Origin: Nannochloropsis salina CCMP1776
Taxonomy: Eukaryota > Sar > Eustigmatophyceae > Eustigmatales > Monodopsidaceae
Reading direction: 5' to 3'
Assembly (NCBI GenBank): GCA_004565275.1
Contig: SDOX01000008.1
Span: forward strand, 651,327 to 715,326
DNA: 64,000 nt
Under the pieces are notes generated by a model. The model was given only the letters and a program-made list of their open reading frames with translations, did no database searches and was not told the origin of the DNA. Shown in pieces: positions 11,083-20,612 of this stretch; position 1 is the stretch's first letter, and every line of letters starts with the position of its first letter. Position numbers and translations under genes: made by a program.

Positions 11083-12248
11083 TCAGTCGCACAACAGTGA
11101 CTCGCGGGTGTCTACCTTGGTCTTGGGATTCGTGCCTGCAGGAAAACAATTGTCCGAGTTTGAGCTTGTTCATCGAGGCCTCAAAATTTCCGCCATTCCA
11201 AGAGTCCAAGACATTCTCCACATACTCCGGCACCCATGCCAACCGTGGCTCCAACACTCTGCGTACCTGTCGCCTTCTCGCAGAGCTTTTTTTGAACGAA
11301 ACGGTCGAGCAACGTGTCGGAGAAATCCGCACCCTCGATGGAACCAACTTTCAGGACTGTTTCCGTGAAGTAGGCGTTGTTGACGATCGCATCCTTTAGA
11401 ATGGCGTCGACCATATTCGCTCCCTCGAAGGAGGCGCTGGTTAGGTCGGCTCCTGCGGGGAAATGCGGTGAGTGCAAGCGATAAATTTGCTGATAGATAA
11501 TGCCATGCCCTTGGATATGTTACATTTATGTTTTTGATGTTTTGCATCTCTGTGTGGCTCGCTGCTCATTCTCAAGGAAACCTACCGGTAAAATCAGCCT
11601 CAGTCAAGGCCGACTTGTAAAAACGCGCACCCATAAGCTTTGCTCCCTTGAAATTGGCGCGTTGCTGTATGCACGTGATTTAAATTTATTAAATATAGAA
11701 ATATATATTGCTTGATTCACACTCCTGCCTTCAATAGGGACTCACTACCCCATCCAAAATCCCTCCCCAGTACCCCGCCAAAACCATGACCCACCGCAAA
11801 AGCCCCCGAAAAGTCTTTTTTACTAAGATCTTTTCCACTGAAGTCTTGATCTGTAATTTTGGCCTCTGCGTAATCTTTTCCTCCACCGGAAATGGCGTGT
11901 GCAGTGGGTACATCCAAAAACGGACCGAGGAGAAGAATCGGAGCAAAACTCAGAAGCCGGCGGATGGAGATGATGATGGGATTTGAGGATGGCAAGGATG
12001 ACGATGCTGAGGAAATTGCCACCGTTGTCCTTAGTATTTAATAAAATATTGATTCGAAATCAGATAAGATGTGTGGGATTATGTCCATATGGATACTTTC
12101 AGGGCACTAAGAAAGACGTCACGGACATGGAGGGGAAATCAGCTGACCTGCGGCAAGACGAAGGCATCTTTCCCCGTACAACAAAAGATTGGACGCTAAC
12201 GCAATTGATCAGGAGAAAAAGCAGAGCAGGTTGCAGTGTCGGACGCAT
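11083..12248 (-). CDS. Thylakoid-lumen pentapeptide-repeat protein (TL15/TL17-like), five exons
   Basis: Reconstructed as complement(11083..11135, 11267..11452, 11586..11664, 11795..12029, 12148..12248), 217 residues, every junction GT-AG and in frame. The N-terminus carries three targeting signals in series. First, an ER signal peptide (MRPTLQPALLFLLINCVSVQS) followed by F, the ASAF-type plastid motif. Second, a Ser/Arg-rich transit stretch. Third, a twin-arginine lumenal signal (IRRLLSFAPILLLG, ending AHA). The mature part is a run of A(D/N)LxG-type pentapeptides (DFSGK, DLSKK, ANFKG, AKLMG, ADFTG, ADLTS, ASFEG, ANMVD) and ends with the family tail CEKATGTNPKTKVDTRESL. The role of these lumenal proteins is not settled; photosystem maintenance is a common guess. 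An in-frame stop upstream of exon 2 rules out a shorter start there. Confidence 0.88.
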
Positions 12249-12590
12249 GGCTGTGGGTGCTGCTATATGGGGACAAGGTAAGAAGCAATAGCTTCAAGTC
12301 ATTGAAAGGAATGATTCATTATTCACGGGGTTCGACAGGCAGGAGGTTAGATAGAGCGGAGTTAGAAGTGAGGCCTCTACAGGAGGCAACAAAAATATTG
12401 AAAGGTCAGATAAATTTCAATCGTTGTTGTATCCATGGAGTTATACTGAGTTGCTTGTGGGGGAAAAAACACCAGTTTCGCTATCGCTTTTCTCGTTTTC
12501 AATCTAGCGTCGTTCTTCGTGACTCGCAAACTTAAGCATGAGAAATATAGACTGGTCACACAAAACGCTTTGATACATCACAGGGGATAA

Positions 12591-13670
12591 ATGATGACAA
12601 GTAATGACACGTCTGGTACAAGTACACCCTTCATGGCAAAGTGCGATCGTTGGCCTGCATTGGAGAGCGATGCGGAGGTCTTTACGGCATTGCTACACAC
12701 ACTATTGAGCCCTTCATCTACGCCTTCAGACACCCATTCCCCTTCATGTCCATTTTTTTTTCAAGATGTATTCTCTTTGGACGACGATTGCTTGGGCTTT
12801 GTGCAAGGAGAGACGCTGGCATTGATACTCGCGTATGACGATCGCGCGCTCAATCCGAGTCAAGAGTCTCCACCTGATCCTCAACTGCCAATCGCACCTA
12901 TTTTTATCAAGCAACCTCCCATCCTCGACAATGCCTGCGGCACGATTGCATTACTTCATGCAATCATCAACACACTGCCAGCTTCCACCATTCCTTCATC
13001 CTCACTTCTTGCCAAGTTTGTGTCACCGATACAGGCTGGGGAAACGTCATTTACAAGTGAAAGCTTAGGAATACGCTTGGACGCTCACGAAGGAATTCGC
13101 GCCGCACACTGGTGCGCTCATTAAAGATAACATGTGAAATGATGTATCTCCCTAGGTCCAAAGTGTTCTTTCCCTCTTTGAGGGAGTATTATTTCTGCTT
13201 TCTCTGGGATCCGCCAATTGAGGGGCCTCGTTATTACTTTGGTATTTCGAATTCATATCTGATTTCCTATTTTAGGTCGATGGCATACGTCAATAGATAA
13301 AAATTTGTTGTGATAAATTATTTGTTTTTTGAACGAGAGAAATATTAACACCTCTGACGATCTTCTCGCATTACCATCTCACAGTGAGCATGCTGCTCAA
13401 GGACAGAGCGAGCAAGTCCAAGGTGATGCAGTGCGCCATCACTTCATCTGTTTGATTCCTAATCCATTATCGCCTTATCCATCTGTTCTTGAGCTTGACG
13501 GTCTTAAAGCACACCCAATCATACACGTTGGGGGAAGTGAGAATGGAAAAAAGGGAGAAACGTTTTTGCAAATGGGCGCAATGGTGTTGAAGCGTGACTT
13601 CCTGGCGCAATTCAGCAATGCAGATGAGACAGAAATAAATGTTCTGGCCCTTGTTCGCGTGGATCCATGA
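12591..13670 (+). CDS. Ubiquitin C-terminal hydrolase, UCHL3/Yuh1-like (peptidase C12), two exons
   Basis: join(12591..13111,13385..13670), 268 residues, intron 13112-13384 (phase 2). It cleaves small adducts and C-terminal extensions from ubiquitin or NEDD8. The UCH fold is clear: RWPALESDAEVF at the start, the oxyanion Gln and catalytic Cys in IKQPPILDNACGTIALLHA, the loop HAAQGQSEQ, catalytic His in VRHHFICLI, catalytic Asp in LELDGLKAHP and the end NVLALVRVDP. The whole triad is present. The Met at 12633 (MAKCDRWPAL) matches family N-termini better than the first ATG at 12591, so translation may begin there. It is the third deubiquitinase in 9 kb, each from a different branch. Confidence 0.88.
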
Positions 13671-13684
13671 AAGTATGCCAAAAA

Positions 13685-13772
13685 AAGACAAGGCGGTACT
13701 ACCCGTCTTCAAATTTTGTCGCAGGCAAAGAAAGACAGGGAGGTACTACGCGTCCTCAAACTTTGTCACAGG
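13685..13772. repeat. Diverged two-copy tandem repeat (41-bp units, 47-bp period)
   Basis: Two 41-bp units, 13685-13725 and 13732-13772, differ at about six positions by eye (around 85% identity) and are separated by 6 bp. Both contain GGTACTAC, then a TTTGTC.CAGG end. They lie just past the UCH stop codon, probably in its 3' UTR. The period is not a multiple of three, which argues against coding. Confidence 0.75.
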
Positions 13773-15122
13773 TTGTTTCTTTCAATAACAAAGAAATGTT
13801 ACAAAAAAGCCACAGCACGCATGCTTTCGCTTATAGCATGCATATATCTTTTGTACACATGCTGTACAAGCTTCGCCCGAATACAGTGTCTCCAGGCATG
13901 ATTTGGACATGGGCCATGGCTCCTGGTCACGCAGAATGTCATGCCAACTGTTTTTTTTAATAATATTCGATCCCAACACAACTGGTCTGACATAAACGCG
14001 CAAAAGTAAATTTTGTGTGATATTTTCAAAATAATTTTACTGGAGGCATACCCTTCGTCCGGTCAGTTTCTGCCGACGTCTTTTTTAGGACAATGGATAG
14101 CAGGCACCCATGCATGGCCTCAGGGCGATGGATTTGCATGCACGAATCCATGTTGAAGAACAATGTGTGTATCTCTACGCCCCCCGCGAATCATGGCCCC
14201 TGCCGTGCCCTGTCATGTTCGTCGAACAATTTCCGGAGGATTGCCTCGCCTTGTTGCGCCTTCGCGCGCGTCTGCAATGTGAGAGGCGGCCGTAATATTG
14301 AGCGAAGTTGACGACGTCGTTAAGTTGAAGCGAAAGGAGCGTCGCGTTAGAAGCGGCGACGTCCCTGCATAGTACTTGGACACGTGTACGCACGAGTTTC
14401 CCGTGACGTGGACATTGGGCAAGGTCGTAGCTTGCCGCGGTTCGTCATGCGTCCAGGAGCATTCTAGCTGATTAATTTGTGTACAGTGTGTCCTGGGAGG
14501 GCCTCGGTGGTGGAACACGATGAAATTTAGAGAGGACACGGCCGAGGTCGGGCCTCAAAATGGAGGAGGACGACACATGCACACTCGTACATGGTCATGA
14601 ATGACGTTCGGTCTTCTTTTAACCATCGGCAACCTCCGCATGTATGATATCCATAGAAATGAAAGCGATGTTCAGGCTGTTGGGTCATCGATTTATGTGT
14701 CTCTGGACACCCGGTGGACAACTCGATTGCTCGGACTTTCCATGTGAGGAAATCCCTCTACCGAAATTTTAGGAGCCTTGAGCATCTGTCCATACGGGCT
14801 GGCCTCTTTAGATACTTTCGACAATCGTAGGACAACAAATTTCAATGGTATATCTTGATCCATTTTTTCATCCACGGCAATCAGGCGCGAAACCCGGCCC
14901 CAGGAGGGCTTTATTCGCGGCGAGGACCCTGGCATGGGAAGGCGACACTTGGAATGAGGAGCGTGGCCTGAAGAGAGAAGGCCTGGAACCCGTGTGATGC
15001 AACGTGGAAAACGCACCCTGTGTGATTTCTGAGAGTGGAACGTCGGTATTCACCAGCAGTGCTGAGCTGGACCAGGGTGGGGGGTGCGGGCTAGCGTCGA
15101 GTTTTCTCAACGGAGAGAGGGC
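13773..15122. other. Poorly explained region between UCH and MYB genes
   Basis: About 1.35 kb. Besides the candidate small gene at 14110-14372, there is a minus-strand frame around 14693-14870 (Met at 14861, MDQDIPLKFVVLRLSKVSK...) whose composition looks protein-like but matches nothing I know. It could be one exon of an unrecognised gene. The rest, towards 15.1 kb, is probably the MYB promoter and 5' UTR. Confidence 0.35.
14110..14372 (+). CDS. Candidate small unidentified gene or exon pair
   Basis: An open frame from the ATG at 14110 gives a protein-like segment (VEEQCVYLYAPRESWPLPC, then VEQFPEDCLALLRLRARLQ) with GC-rich third positions like genuine genes nearby. It runs into a stop after 14278. 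A second stretch, 14308-14372, encodes DDVVKLKRKERRVRSGDVPA and a stop. Removing 14279-14307 (GT...AG, 29 nt) would join them in phase. That is far shorter than other introns here (64-362 nt), so the join is doubtful. Family not recognised. Upstream exons are possible because an AG lies at 14099-14100. Confidence 0.3.
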
Positions 15123-17393
15123 ATGGAAGTAAATCATGGCCATCTCCTGCAGGCGCCCAAAGCTGCATTTGGCTACGAAGATAACGCGGAGAGGGTTCGA
15201 GGAAGACGTGAGGGTCGTGTTCAAGTGCAGGGGGGAGGGCTTCGGACCACGATGTACACGGTGGCCTCTGTCGGAGAAGGGTTGAAGCGACGGGCGTCGG
15301 GGAAGCCAGAGAAGCCCAGACGAGGAGCTTTGCACGAACCCTTGGGCCACGACGATGACGATGCTTTCCGTGAACTGGACGAGTGTTTCCACGACGCTGA
15401 CGGGCTGATGCCCCGGGTATCTCGGGAGGAGGACTTGGTCTATCTAGGGGGGAAAGGGGACCCTGCTCTGTTCGCGCTCCACCACCAAGGTCAGGCGGGC
15501 ATGTCTCCTCCGTTGCATGAGAGTGGAGACTTAAACGTGTCCGGGAGCGAGGGCGAAAAGCTCTCGAATCGCGGTGTCTTTCTCACAGGCAAGGAGGGGG
15601 CAAAGCTCAGGGCCCGGGAGCCACGCGCCGGAGACACTGTGTCGAGAGGAGAGACCGGAGGGGACATCCACCGCACGGAAAGTGCCTCGAGTGACCAAAC
15701 TTCCGGCTGCGACAGCCATGCCAGCAGCATCAGCACGGGGGCTACGGCGCTGAGCAAGAAGCGGCCGTGGAAGCCGGAGGAGGATGAGTACTTGCGCGCT
15801 TTGGTTCACCGTCAAGGCGCGCGGGACTGGAGCCAGATAGCGGAACATTTTGAGAATCGGAACGGGAAGCAATGCCACCAGCGTTGGAACTACTTTTTGA
15901 GCCCCACGGTTCACTCTGGGGCCTGGACCGCGGAGGAGGACGAGAAGATCGTGCATTACCAATGTCTTCTCGGCAATAAGTGGGCGCGAATTGCTACCCA
16001 TATACCCGGACGTACGGGGCACGCAGTGAAAAACCGGGCCCACCAGATTGCGAACAAGATTAGGAAATGCGAGCGGAAACGTGCGCGAAGCCAGGGGTGG
16101 GCGGAAGGGGAGGGAGGGACGGAAGGGAGGGGCAAGAAGACGGGGCCAAGCCACGCGCCGCCGGCCGTCGACAGAGCGAGGAGCACCAGACGCGCGCAGG
16201 GTTACCCTAATCCTAACCCTGATCTTGTCCCGGGCCCCATGGCGGGAGCTTTGGCTCAGGGAGGGGAGGAGGACTCTGTGACGGAGGCATGCTCCGGCAT
16301 CGATTCAGGCGGTGGCACGACTTGCTCGACCACGTCCTCCTCCTCCTCCTCGGCGGTTGCGGCCCCAGGTCACGCCCCGGGATCCGGGCATAACCACCAC
16401 CACCATCACCATCACCACCACCACCACAACCTCCGTCCTGAGGATGTTGCGGAGACGGCGGGGCCCCTGGGAATGAGCAAGGCACGGTCGGGGGGGGTTC
16501 AGGGAGCCGGGAAGACGAAGATACCACCCGAGACCCACTGTCGGGGGGGCAGTTCTGCCTTCATAAGTGCGTCTCTTGGCCCTCCTGTCGCTTCGACAGA
16601 GCCAAAAAGGGCCAGTCCTCCAAGCAGAGAGGAGCTTGTCCCTGCACTGGATACTGCGGGAGAGAGCTTACCGGGGATGAGCCCGTGTGCGGCCACGGCA
16701 CTATCGTCGACGGCTCTGTCCCTGGCCGTGCCTCTGACCGTGGGGGGCGTACAGCATTTCCTCACGGCGCAACGTGCGCTTGCCCAGCACAGAGGGGAAG
16801 AAGGGCAGTGGGCAGACGGGACCGCCGTGCCTCCCATCTTGTACCATGAAGGCGTGGCCTACGTCCCTGTTGCGACCACCACCCTTCCCTCCCCTTGTGG
16901 CCCTCCGCCCTCTGCGTCGTCGGTCAAGGCCCCGACAGGCGGCAAGGCGGGCCCGATGCGTGCCTGGGAAGCGGCTAAGAAGAACGTCATTTGCCTAGAG
17001 CGTCTGACCGAGCACCAGGCGCTCATGCAACATCACCTCCGCCTCCAGCAGCAACGGTTGACGATGGAACGTCGACGTGAGGAAGCAGTGGTGAATGAGG
17101 CTTGTGGTCTGGTGGATCTAGACGGCTTGCCAGTCGCAGACCATGACCAGGAGAGCGCAGGGTCCGGCGGGGCCCGAAACATCATACATCACCACCACCA
17201 CGACGAGGAACAGCAGGAGCAGGAGGAGGACGAGGAAGCGGAGGCGGAGGCGGAGGCGGAAGTGGGGGATTTGGACTTGCTACACCGTCACTATCATCAC
17301 CACCATCACCACCATCATCCTGCTGGAGGGGGGGACGAGGAGGAGGAGGACCTGGCCATCGTGCCTCCCACATTCGAGGAGGATGGACTGTAA
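15123..17393 (+). CDS. MYB transcription factor with two SANT/MYB repeats and poly-His tracts
   Basis: 756-residue nuclear protein. Two adjacent MYB repeats span about residues 212-315: the first around RPWKPEEDEYLRALV...WSQIAEHF...KQCHQRWNYFL, the second around AWTAEEDEKIVHYQ...WARIATHIPGRTGHAVKNRAHQI. They have the spaced Trp (or aromatic) residues and the recognition-helix pattern of R2R3-type DNA binding. The rest is low complexity: Ser runs, three His-rich tracts (16391-16428, 17188-17203, 17289-17316), and an acidic C-terminus. The ATG at 15123 is the first Met; the frame is open further upstream only from GTG. Target genes are unknown. The sequence from 16201 resembles telomeric repeats on the DNA level but encodes YPNPNPD in frame. 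Confidence 0.85.
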   Translation: MEVNHGHLLQAPKAAFGYEDNAERVRGRREGRVQVQGGGLRTTMYTVASVGEGLKRRASGKPEKPRRGALHEPLGHDDDDAFRELDECFHDADGLMPRVSREEDLVYLGGKGDPALFALHHQGQAGMSPPLHESGDLNVSGSEGEKLSNRGVFLTGKEGAKLRAREPRAGDTVSRGETGGDIHRTESASSDQTSGCDSHASSISTGATALSKKRPWKPEEDEYLRALVHRQGARDWSQIAEHFENRNGKQCHQRWNYFLSPTVHSGAWTAEEDEKIVHYQCLLGNKWARIATHIPGRTGHAVKNRAHQIANKIRKCERKRARSQGWAEGEGGTEGRGKKTGPSHAPPAVDRARSTRRAQGYPNPNPDLVPGPMAGALAQGGEEDSVTEACSGIDSGGGTTCSTTSSSSSSAVAAPGHAPGSGHNHHHHHHHHHHHNLRPEDVAETAGPLGMSKARSGGVQGAGKTKIPPETHCRGGSSAFISASLGPPVASTEPKRASPPSREELVPALDTAGESLPGMSPCAATALSSTALSLAVPLTVGGVQHFLTAQRALAQHRGEEGQWADGTAVPPILYHEGVAYVPVATTTLPSPCGPPPSASSVKAPTGGKAGPMRAWEAAKKNVICLERLTEHQALMQHHLRLQQQRLTMERRREEAVVNEACGLVDLDGLPVADHDQESAGSGGARNIIHHHHHDEEQQEQEEDEEAEAEAEAEVGDLDLLHRHYHHHHHHHHPAGGGDEEEEDLAIVPPTFEEDGL

Positions 17394-18331
17394 TATTCCT
17401 GGTGACAGTGGGAAATAGAATGCCTCAAGAAGAGGGATGGCTCGAGAAAGGCGTCGGCGCGGGTAGGGAGAAGAGGGGGAAGCTTTGTTTAGAACGTATT
17501 AGACGTCTAGAGGTACCGGCTTGCACCCTTAGGCAAGTTGGTGAGAGGCTTGTCACGCCCTTGCGTGCACAAATGAAGGAACAAGGCAATTAAACTAGAG
17601 GCGATGGAAACACAAACTGGAGGTCGACAGACAGCATGCCGCAAAAATCTGTGAGAACTCGTGACAAAGAGCGAAACGTAGGAGTCGCGACACAGGATGC
17701 ATTGAGTGACAGCGTGCGTGCAAGAAACATCGCTATAGCTGGCCATTAACAATGACGCGAATTTAGGTGGAGGTCTTACGTAAGGCTTAAGGATAAATCG
17801 TGATAGCCTTCGCGCGGATGTCGTTCAAAGGAAAGAAGCTCATAAATATCGAGGGCTAGCTAACGGGTAAAGAATTATAACACAAGTAAATATTCGCTTC
17901 CTCAAAAACTTGGTCCCGGAAAGCCATAATTAAGTTACCAGCTCATTTACCGATCAAGCAAGCAAACTGCGCTTTTATGTCGCTGCCAGTGCAGAAATGG
18001 CCCATACGTTCCTGCTTCCGTCCTGGCAAACCGTGAGGAAGACCACCACCGCCCGATTACTCAAATGCCACCAGCAAGGCACATCAATGTCGAAATGTAC
18101 TATGCAAGCGTGCGCATTATTTATGAGCGGTAGATGTGGGCGATCTATTTCTTCAAATATCACATCACTTTAATTGACCTCAGTTTCCCACCCCAACTTG
18201 TTCCTAAGCGAGCCGCTTGACTCCTCGAATGACGTCCCGCTATTACGTGACATTCGATCTGTCACTCCCACTCAAAGCACCATCTTCCTCATACGTCACA
18301 GGATTGGCACCACATTATCCGCGTCTCCGCC
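17394..18331. other. Intergenic region, no gene seen
   Basis: About 0.94 kb between two plus-strand genes. It should contain the MYB 3' UTR and the promoter of the SRP receptor gene. Base composition shifts to AT-rich around 17760-18180. No coding pattern, RNA gene or repeat could be supported. Confidence 0.5.
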
Positions 18332-20299
18332 ATGTTAGATCAGGCGTGGGTTTTCAAAAAGAATGGCGTTGTCCTCTGGTCTCGTTGCGTGGTTCCCATC
18401 AAGGGGCCTCAAGAGGGTTTCCTGGGCTCCTCCATCGTCCATCATCTCATCCGCACGGTACTCCTCGAAGAAAGGGCAGGCGCGGCACAGGCTACGTTGG
18501 ACAAGCACGTGTGCAAGTGGTCGCTGAGCAATGATCAGCCGGGGGTGGTGTTCGTGCTGGTGTACAACAAAAATGTCTTTCAAAATTTGACGTACGTGGA
18601 CGAGTTTTTGCGACGCTTGAAGGAAGACTTTCTGGCAACCTTCTCCCCAGCGACGCTGGTCGCTGCTTTAAGCCGCGTGAATTACGATGAACGATTCACA
18701 AACTTGCTGGGTGCGGTGGAAGCACGGGCACGGGCATTGCGGCGGGGAGGGAATAGAAGCAGGAAACCACCTGCCATGCCATCTGTAGGGGTCGGCCATG
18801 CGATACGAAGAGGAGAAGCGGAGGGAAAGGACGAGGACACGGATGGTGGGAGCAGTACAGAAGAGGATGAGGAAATAGGAGGAGATGAAGGGCGGAGGGA
18901 CGATGACACGCCGGAGACGGAAAGGACAGGCACCGATGAGGAAGAGGAGCGTGTAGCGGCCGCGAGGAGACGTCTGGCGGCACGGAGGGCTGGGGCGGGG
19001 CGGGGAAAGAGCAAGCGGGGTGTGGGAAGGGCGACAGGGGCGGGCGTGGGAGGGTCGGGAGGGGTACAGGTAGGGGGGGGGGCGGAGGAGGGGGCGGGGC
19101 ACCTCCGGAAGGAGGGGGGAAAGAAGCCCACCACATGGCACGACGGAAGTGGCCGCATGAGCAAATCGGCGATGGAGGCCCTGGACCGATCAAAACGGGT
19201 GGAAAGTCTGGACGGTTTGGCCGAGGATCATCAGAACGAGGCGGCTCTCCAAGAGACCAGGGCCACGTACATGCCTGCAGCCGGTGAGACACCGGAATGG
19301 GAAAAAGAAGAAGTTGCCCTTGATTTCCTGGACGACAAGGAGACCTCCACCTCCTCTTCAGGGACAACTTCCTCCTCTTTTTTCTCCAAACTATTTGCGC
19401 GGGTGACGGGTAACGCCGTCCTGTCAGCGGCGGAGGTGGATCCTATCATGGAGGAGATGAGGATGTTGCTGATTGGGAAAAACGTCGCGAGTGAAATCGC
19501 CCAGGACATTTGCGAATCGGTGCGCACCTCCCTGGTGGGGCAGAAGCTGCCAAGCCTCACAAGCGTGAAGACCGTGGTGCGGGAGGCCTTGGAAAGGGCC
19601 ATCGTCCGTGTCTTGACCCCGCGAAAGTCCACCGACCTCTTGCGCCAAGTCATGGCGGCCAAGGCCGAGGGACGGCCTTATTCGGTCGTTTTCGTGGGTA
19701 TCAACGGCGTGGGGAAGTCCACCTCCCTCTCCAAGGTGTGCTACTACCTGAAGCAGCACGGCCTCGGTGTTTTGATTGCCGCCTGCGACACCTTTCGGTC
19801 CGGCGCGGTGGAGCAACTGAAGGTGCACGCCCGGTGCCTGGAAGTCGACCTCTACGACAAAGGCTACCACAAAGACCCGGCCGCCGTGGCGAAAGCGGCG
19901 ATCAAAGAGGCTACCGACAAGGGCCACGACGTCGTCCTGGTGGACACGGCGGGAAGGATGCAAAACAAGGAGCCTCTGATGCGCGCGCTCGCCAAGTTAG
20001 TCTCTGACAACCAGCCTGATTTGGTCGTGTTTGTGGGGGAGGCTTTGGTCGGCAACGACGGCATCGACCAGCTTACCGTCTTCAACCAGGCGCTTGCCAA
20101 TTATTCGCCACCAGGGAAAACGCACCAGATCGATGGCATCATCCTGACGAAGTTCGACACTGTGGACGAGAAAGTGGGTGCGGCCCTATCCATGTGCTAC
20201 AAGACGGGACAGCCCATTCTTTTCGTCGGTACGGGGCAAAAATACACGCATCTCAAGAAACTCAATGTCAACTTGATCTTGAACTGCCTTTTTAGGTAA
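18332..20299 (+). CDS. SRPRA: Signal recognition particle receptor subunit alpha
   Basis: Single-exon, 655-residue GTPase that docks SRP-ribosome complexes at the ER membrane. Residues 1-130 match the SRX domain that binds the beta subunit (MLDQAWVFKKNGVVLWSRC; NVFQNLTYVDEFL). A charged, low-complexity linker covers about 135-330. The N and G domains follow: P-loop GINGVGKSTSLSKV near 456, the SRP-family DTFRSGAVEQL near 488, DTAGRM near 536, and TKFDTVDEKVGAAL near 607. The C-terminal NCLFR fits the family. The ATG at 18332 has a good context and sits right before the conserved SRX start. It is the cytosolic receptor rather than a plastid FtsY, because an SRX domain and no transit peptide are present. 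Confidence 0.95.
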   Translation: MLDQAWVFKKNGVVLWSRCVVPIKGPQEGFLGSSIVHHLIRTVLLEERAGAAQATLDKHVCKWSLSNDQPGVVFVLVYNKNVFQNLTYVDEFLRRLKEDFLATFSPATLVAALSRVNYDERFTNLLGAVEARARALRRGGNRSRKPPAMPSVGVGHAIRRGEAEGKDEDTDGGSSTEEDEEIGGDEGRRDDDTPETERTGTDEEEERVAAARRRLAARRAGAGRGKSKRGVGRATGAGVGGSGGVQVGGGAEEGAGHLRKEGGKKPTTWHDGSGRMSKSAMEALDRSKRVESLDGLAEDHQNEAALQETRATYMPAAGETPEWEKEEVALDFLDDKETSTSSSGTTSSSFFSKLFARVTGNAVLSAAEVDPIMEEMRMLLIGKNVASEIAQDICESVRTSLVGQKLPSLTSVKTVVREALERAIVRVLTPRKSTDLLRQVMAAKAEGRPYSVVFVGINGVGKSTSLSKVCYYLKQHGLGVLIAACDTFRSGAVEQLKVHARCLEVDLYDKGYHKDPAAVAKAAIKEATDKGHDVVLVDTAGRMQNKEPLMRALAKLVSDNQPDLVVFVGEALVGNDGIDQLTVFNQALANYSPPGKTHQIDGIILTKFDTVDEKVGAALSMCYKTGQPILFVGTGQKYTHLKKLNVNLILNCLFR

Positions 20300-20612
20300 G
20301 GGATGGCAGTGAATGAGATGTGAAAGAGGGTACGAGGTCAGAGTGCAAGACGAAAGAAAGAAAACTGTGAGCTGGCTCGTCCAGACGTCTCTCCGCCCGA
20401 GCGGGAGCCGCAAGCTGGAGGATAGTTGTGTTATTTATGGCAATCTTATGATGGTGCTATAGCCTCTTGCAGACAATCTACCCTCGATGCATCATAGGCG
20501 GGTCTTTCACCCATTTTCCACGCCTCGGCGCTGTCCTCCCTTTCCCCCTCTTCACCACCTGCATCCCCCCCCTTCCTCCTCCCCTTTCCTACCTTGGACG
20601 CCCACCATCTCC
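20300..20612. other. Convergent gap, 3' ends of SRPRA and TrpD genes
   Basis: About 310 bp between convergent stop codons, pyrimidine-rich on the plus strand from 20520. It probably holds both 3' UTRs. Nothing else was recognised. Confidence 0.5.

Noticed and set aside
14693-15016. Minus-strand frame containing MDQDIPLKFVVLRLSKVSK
   Set aside because: Protein-like only in its lower half, no splice partner or family found; noted in the region entry but not called as a gene.
16201-16226. Telomere-like string (CCCTAATCCTAACCCTGA) suggesting an interstitial telomere or subtelomeric repeat
   Set aside because: It is short, imperfect and lies in frame inside the MYB coding region as YPNPNPD, with no longer array nearby.
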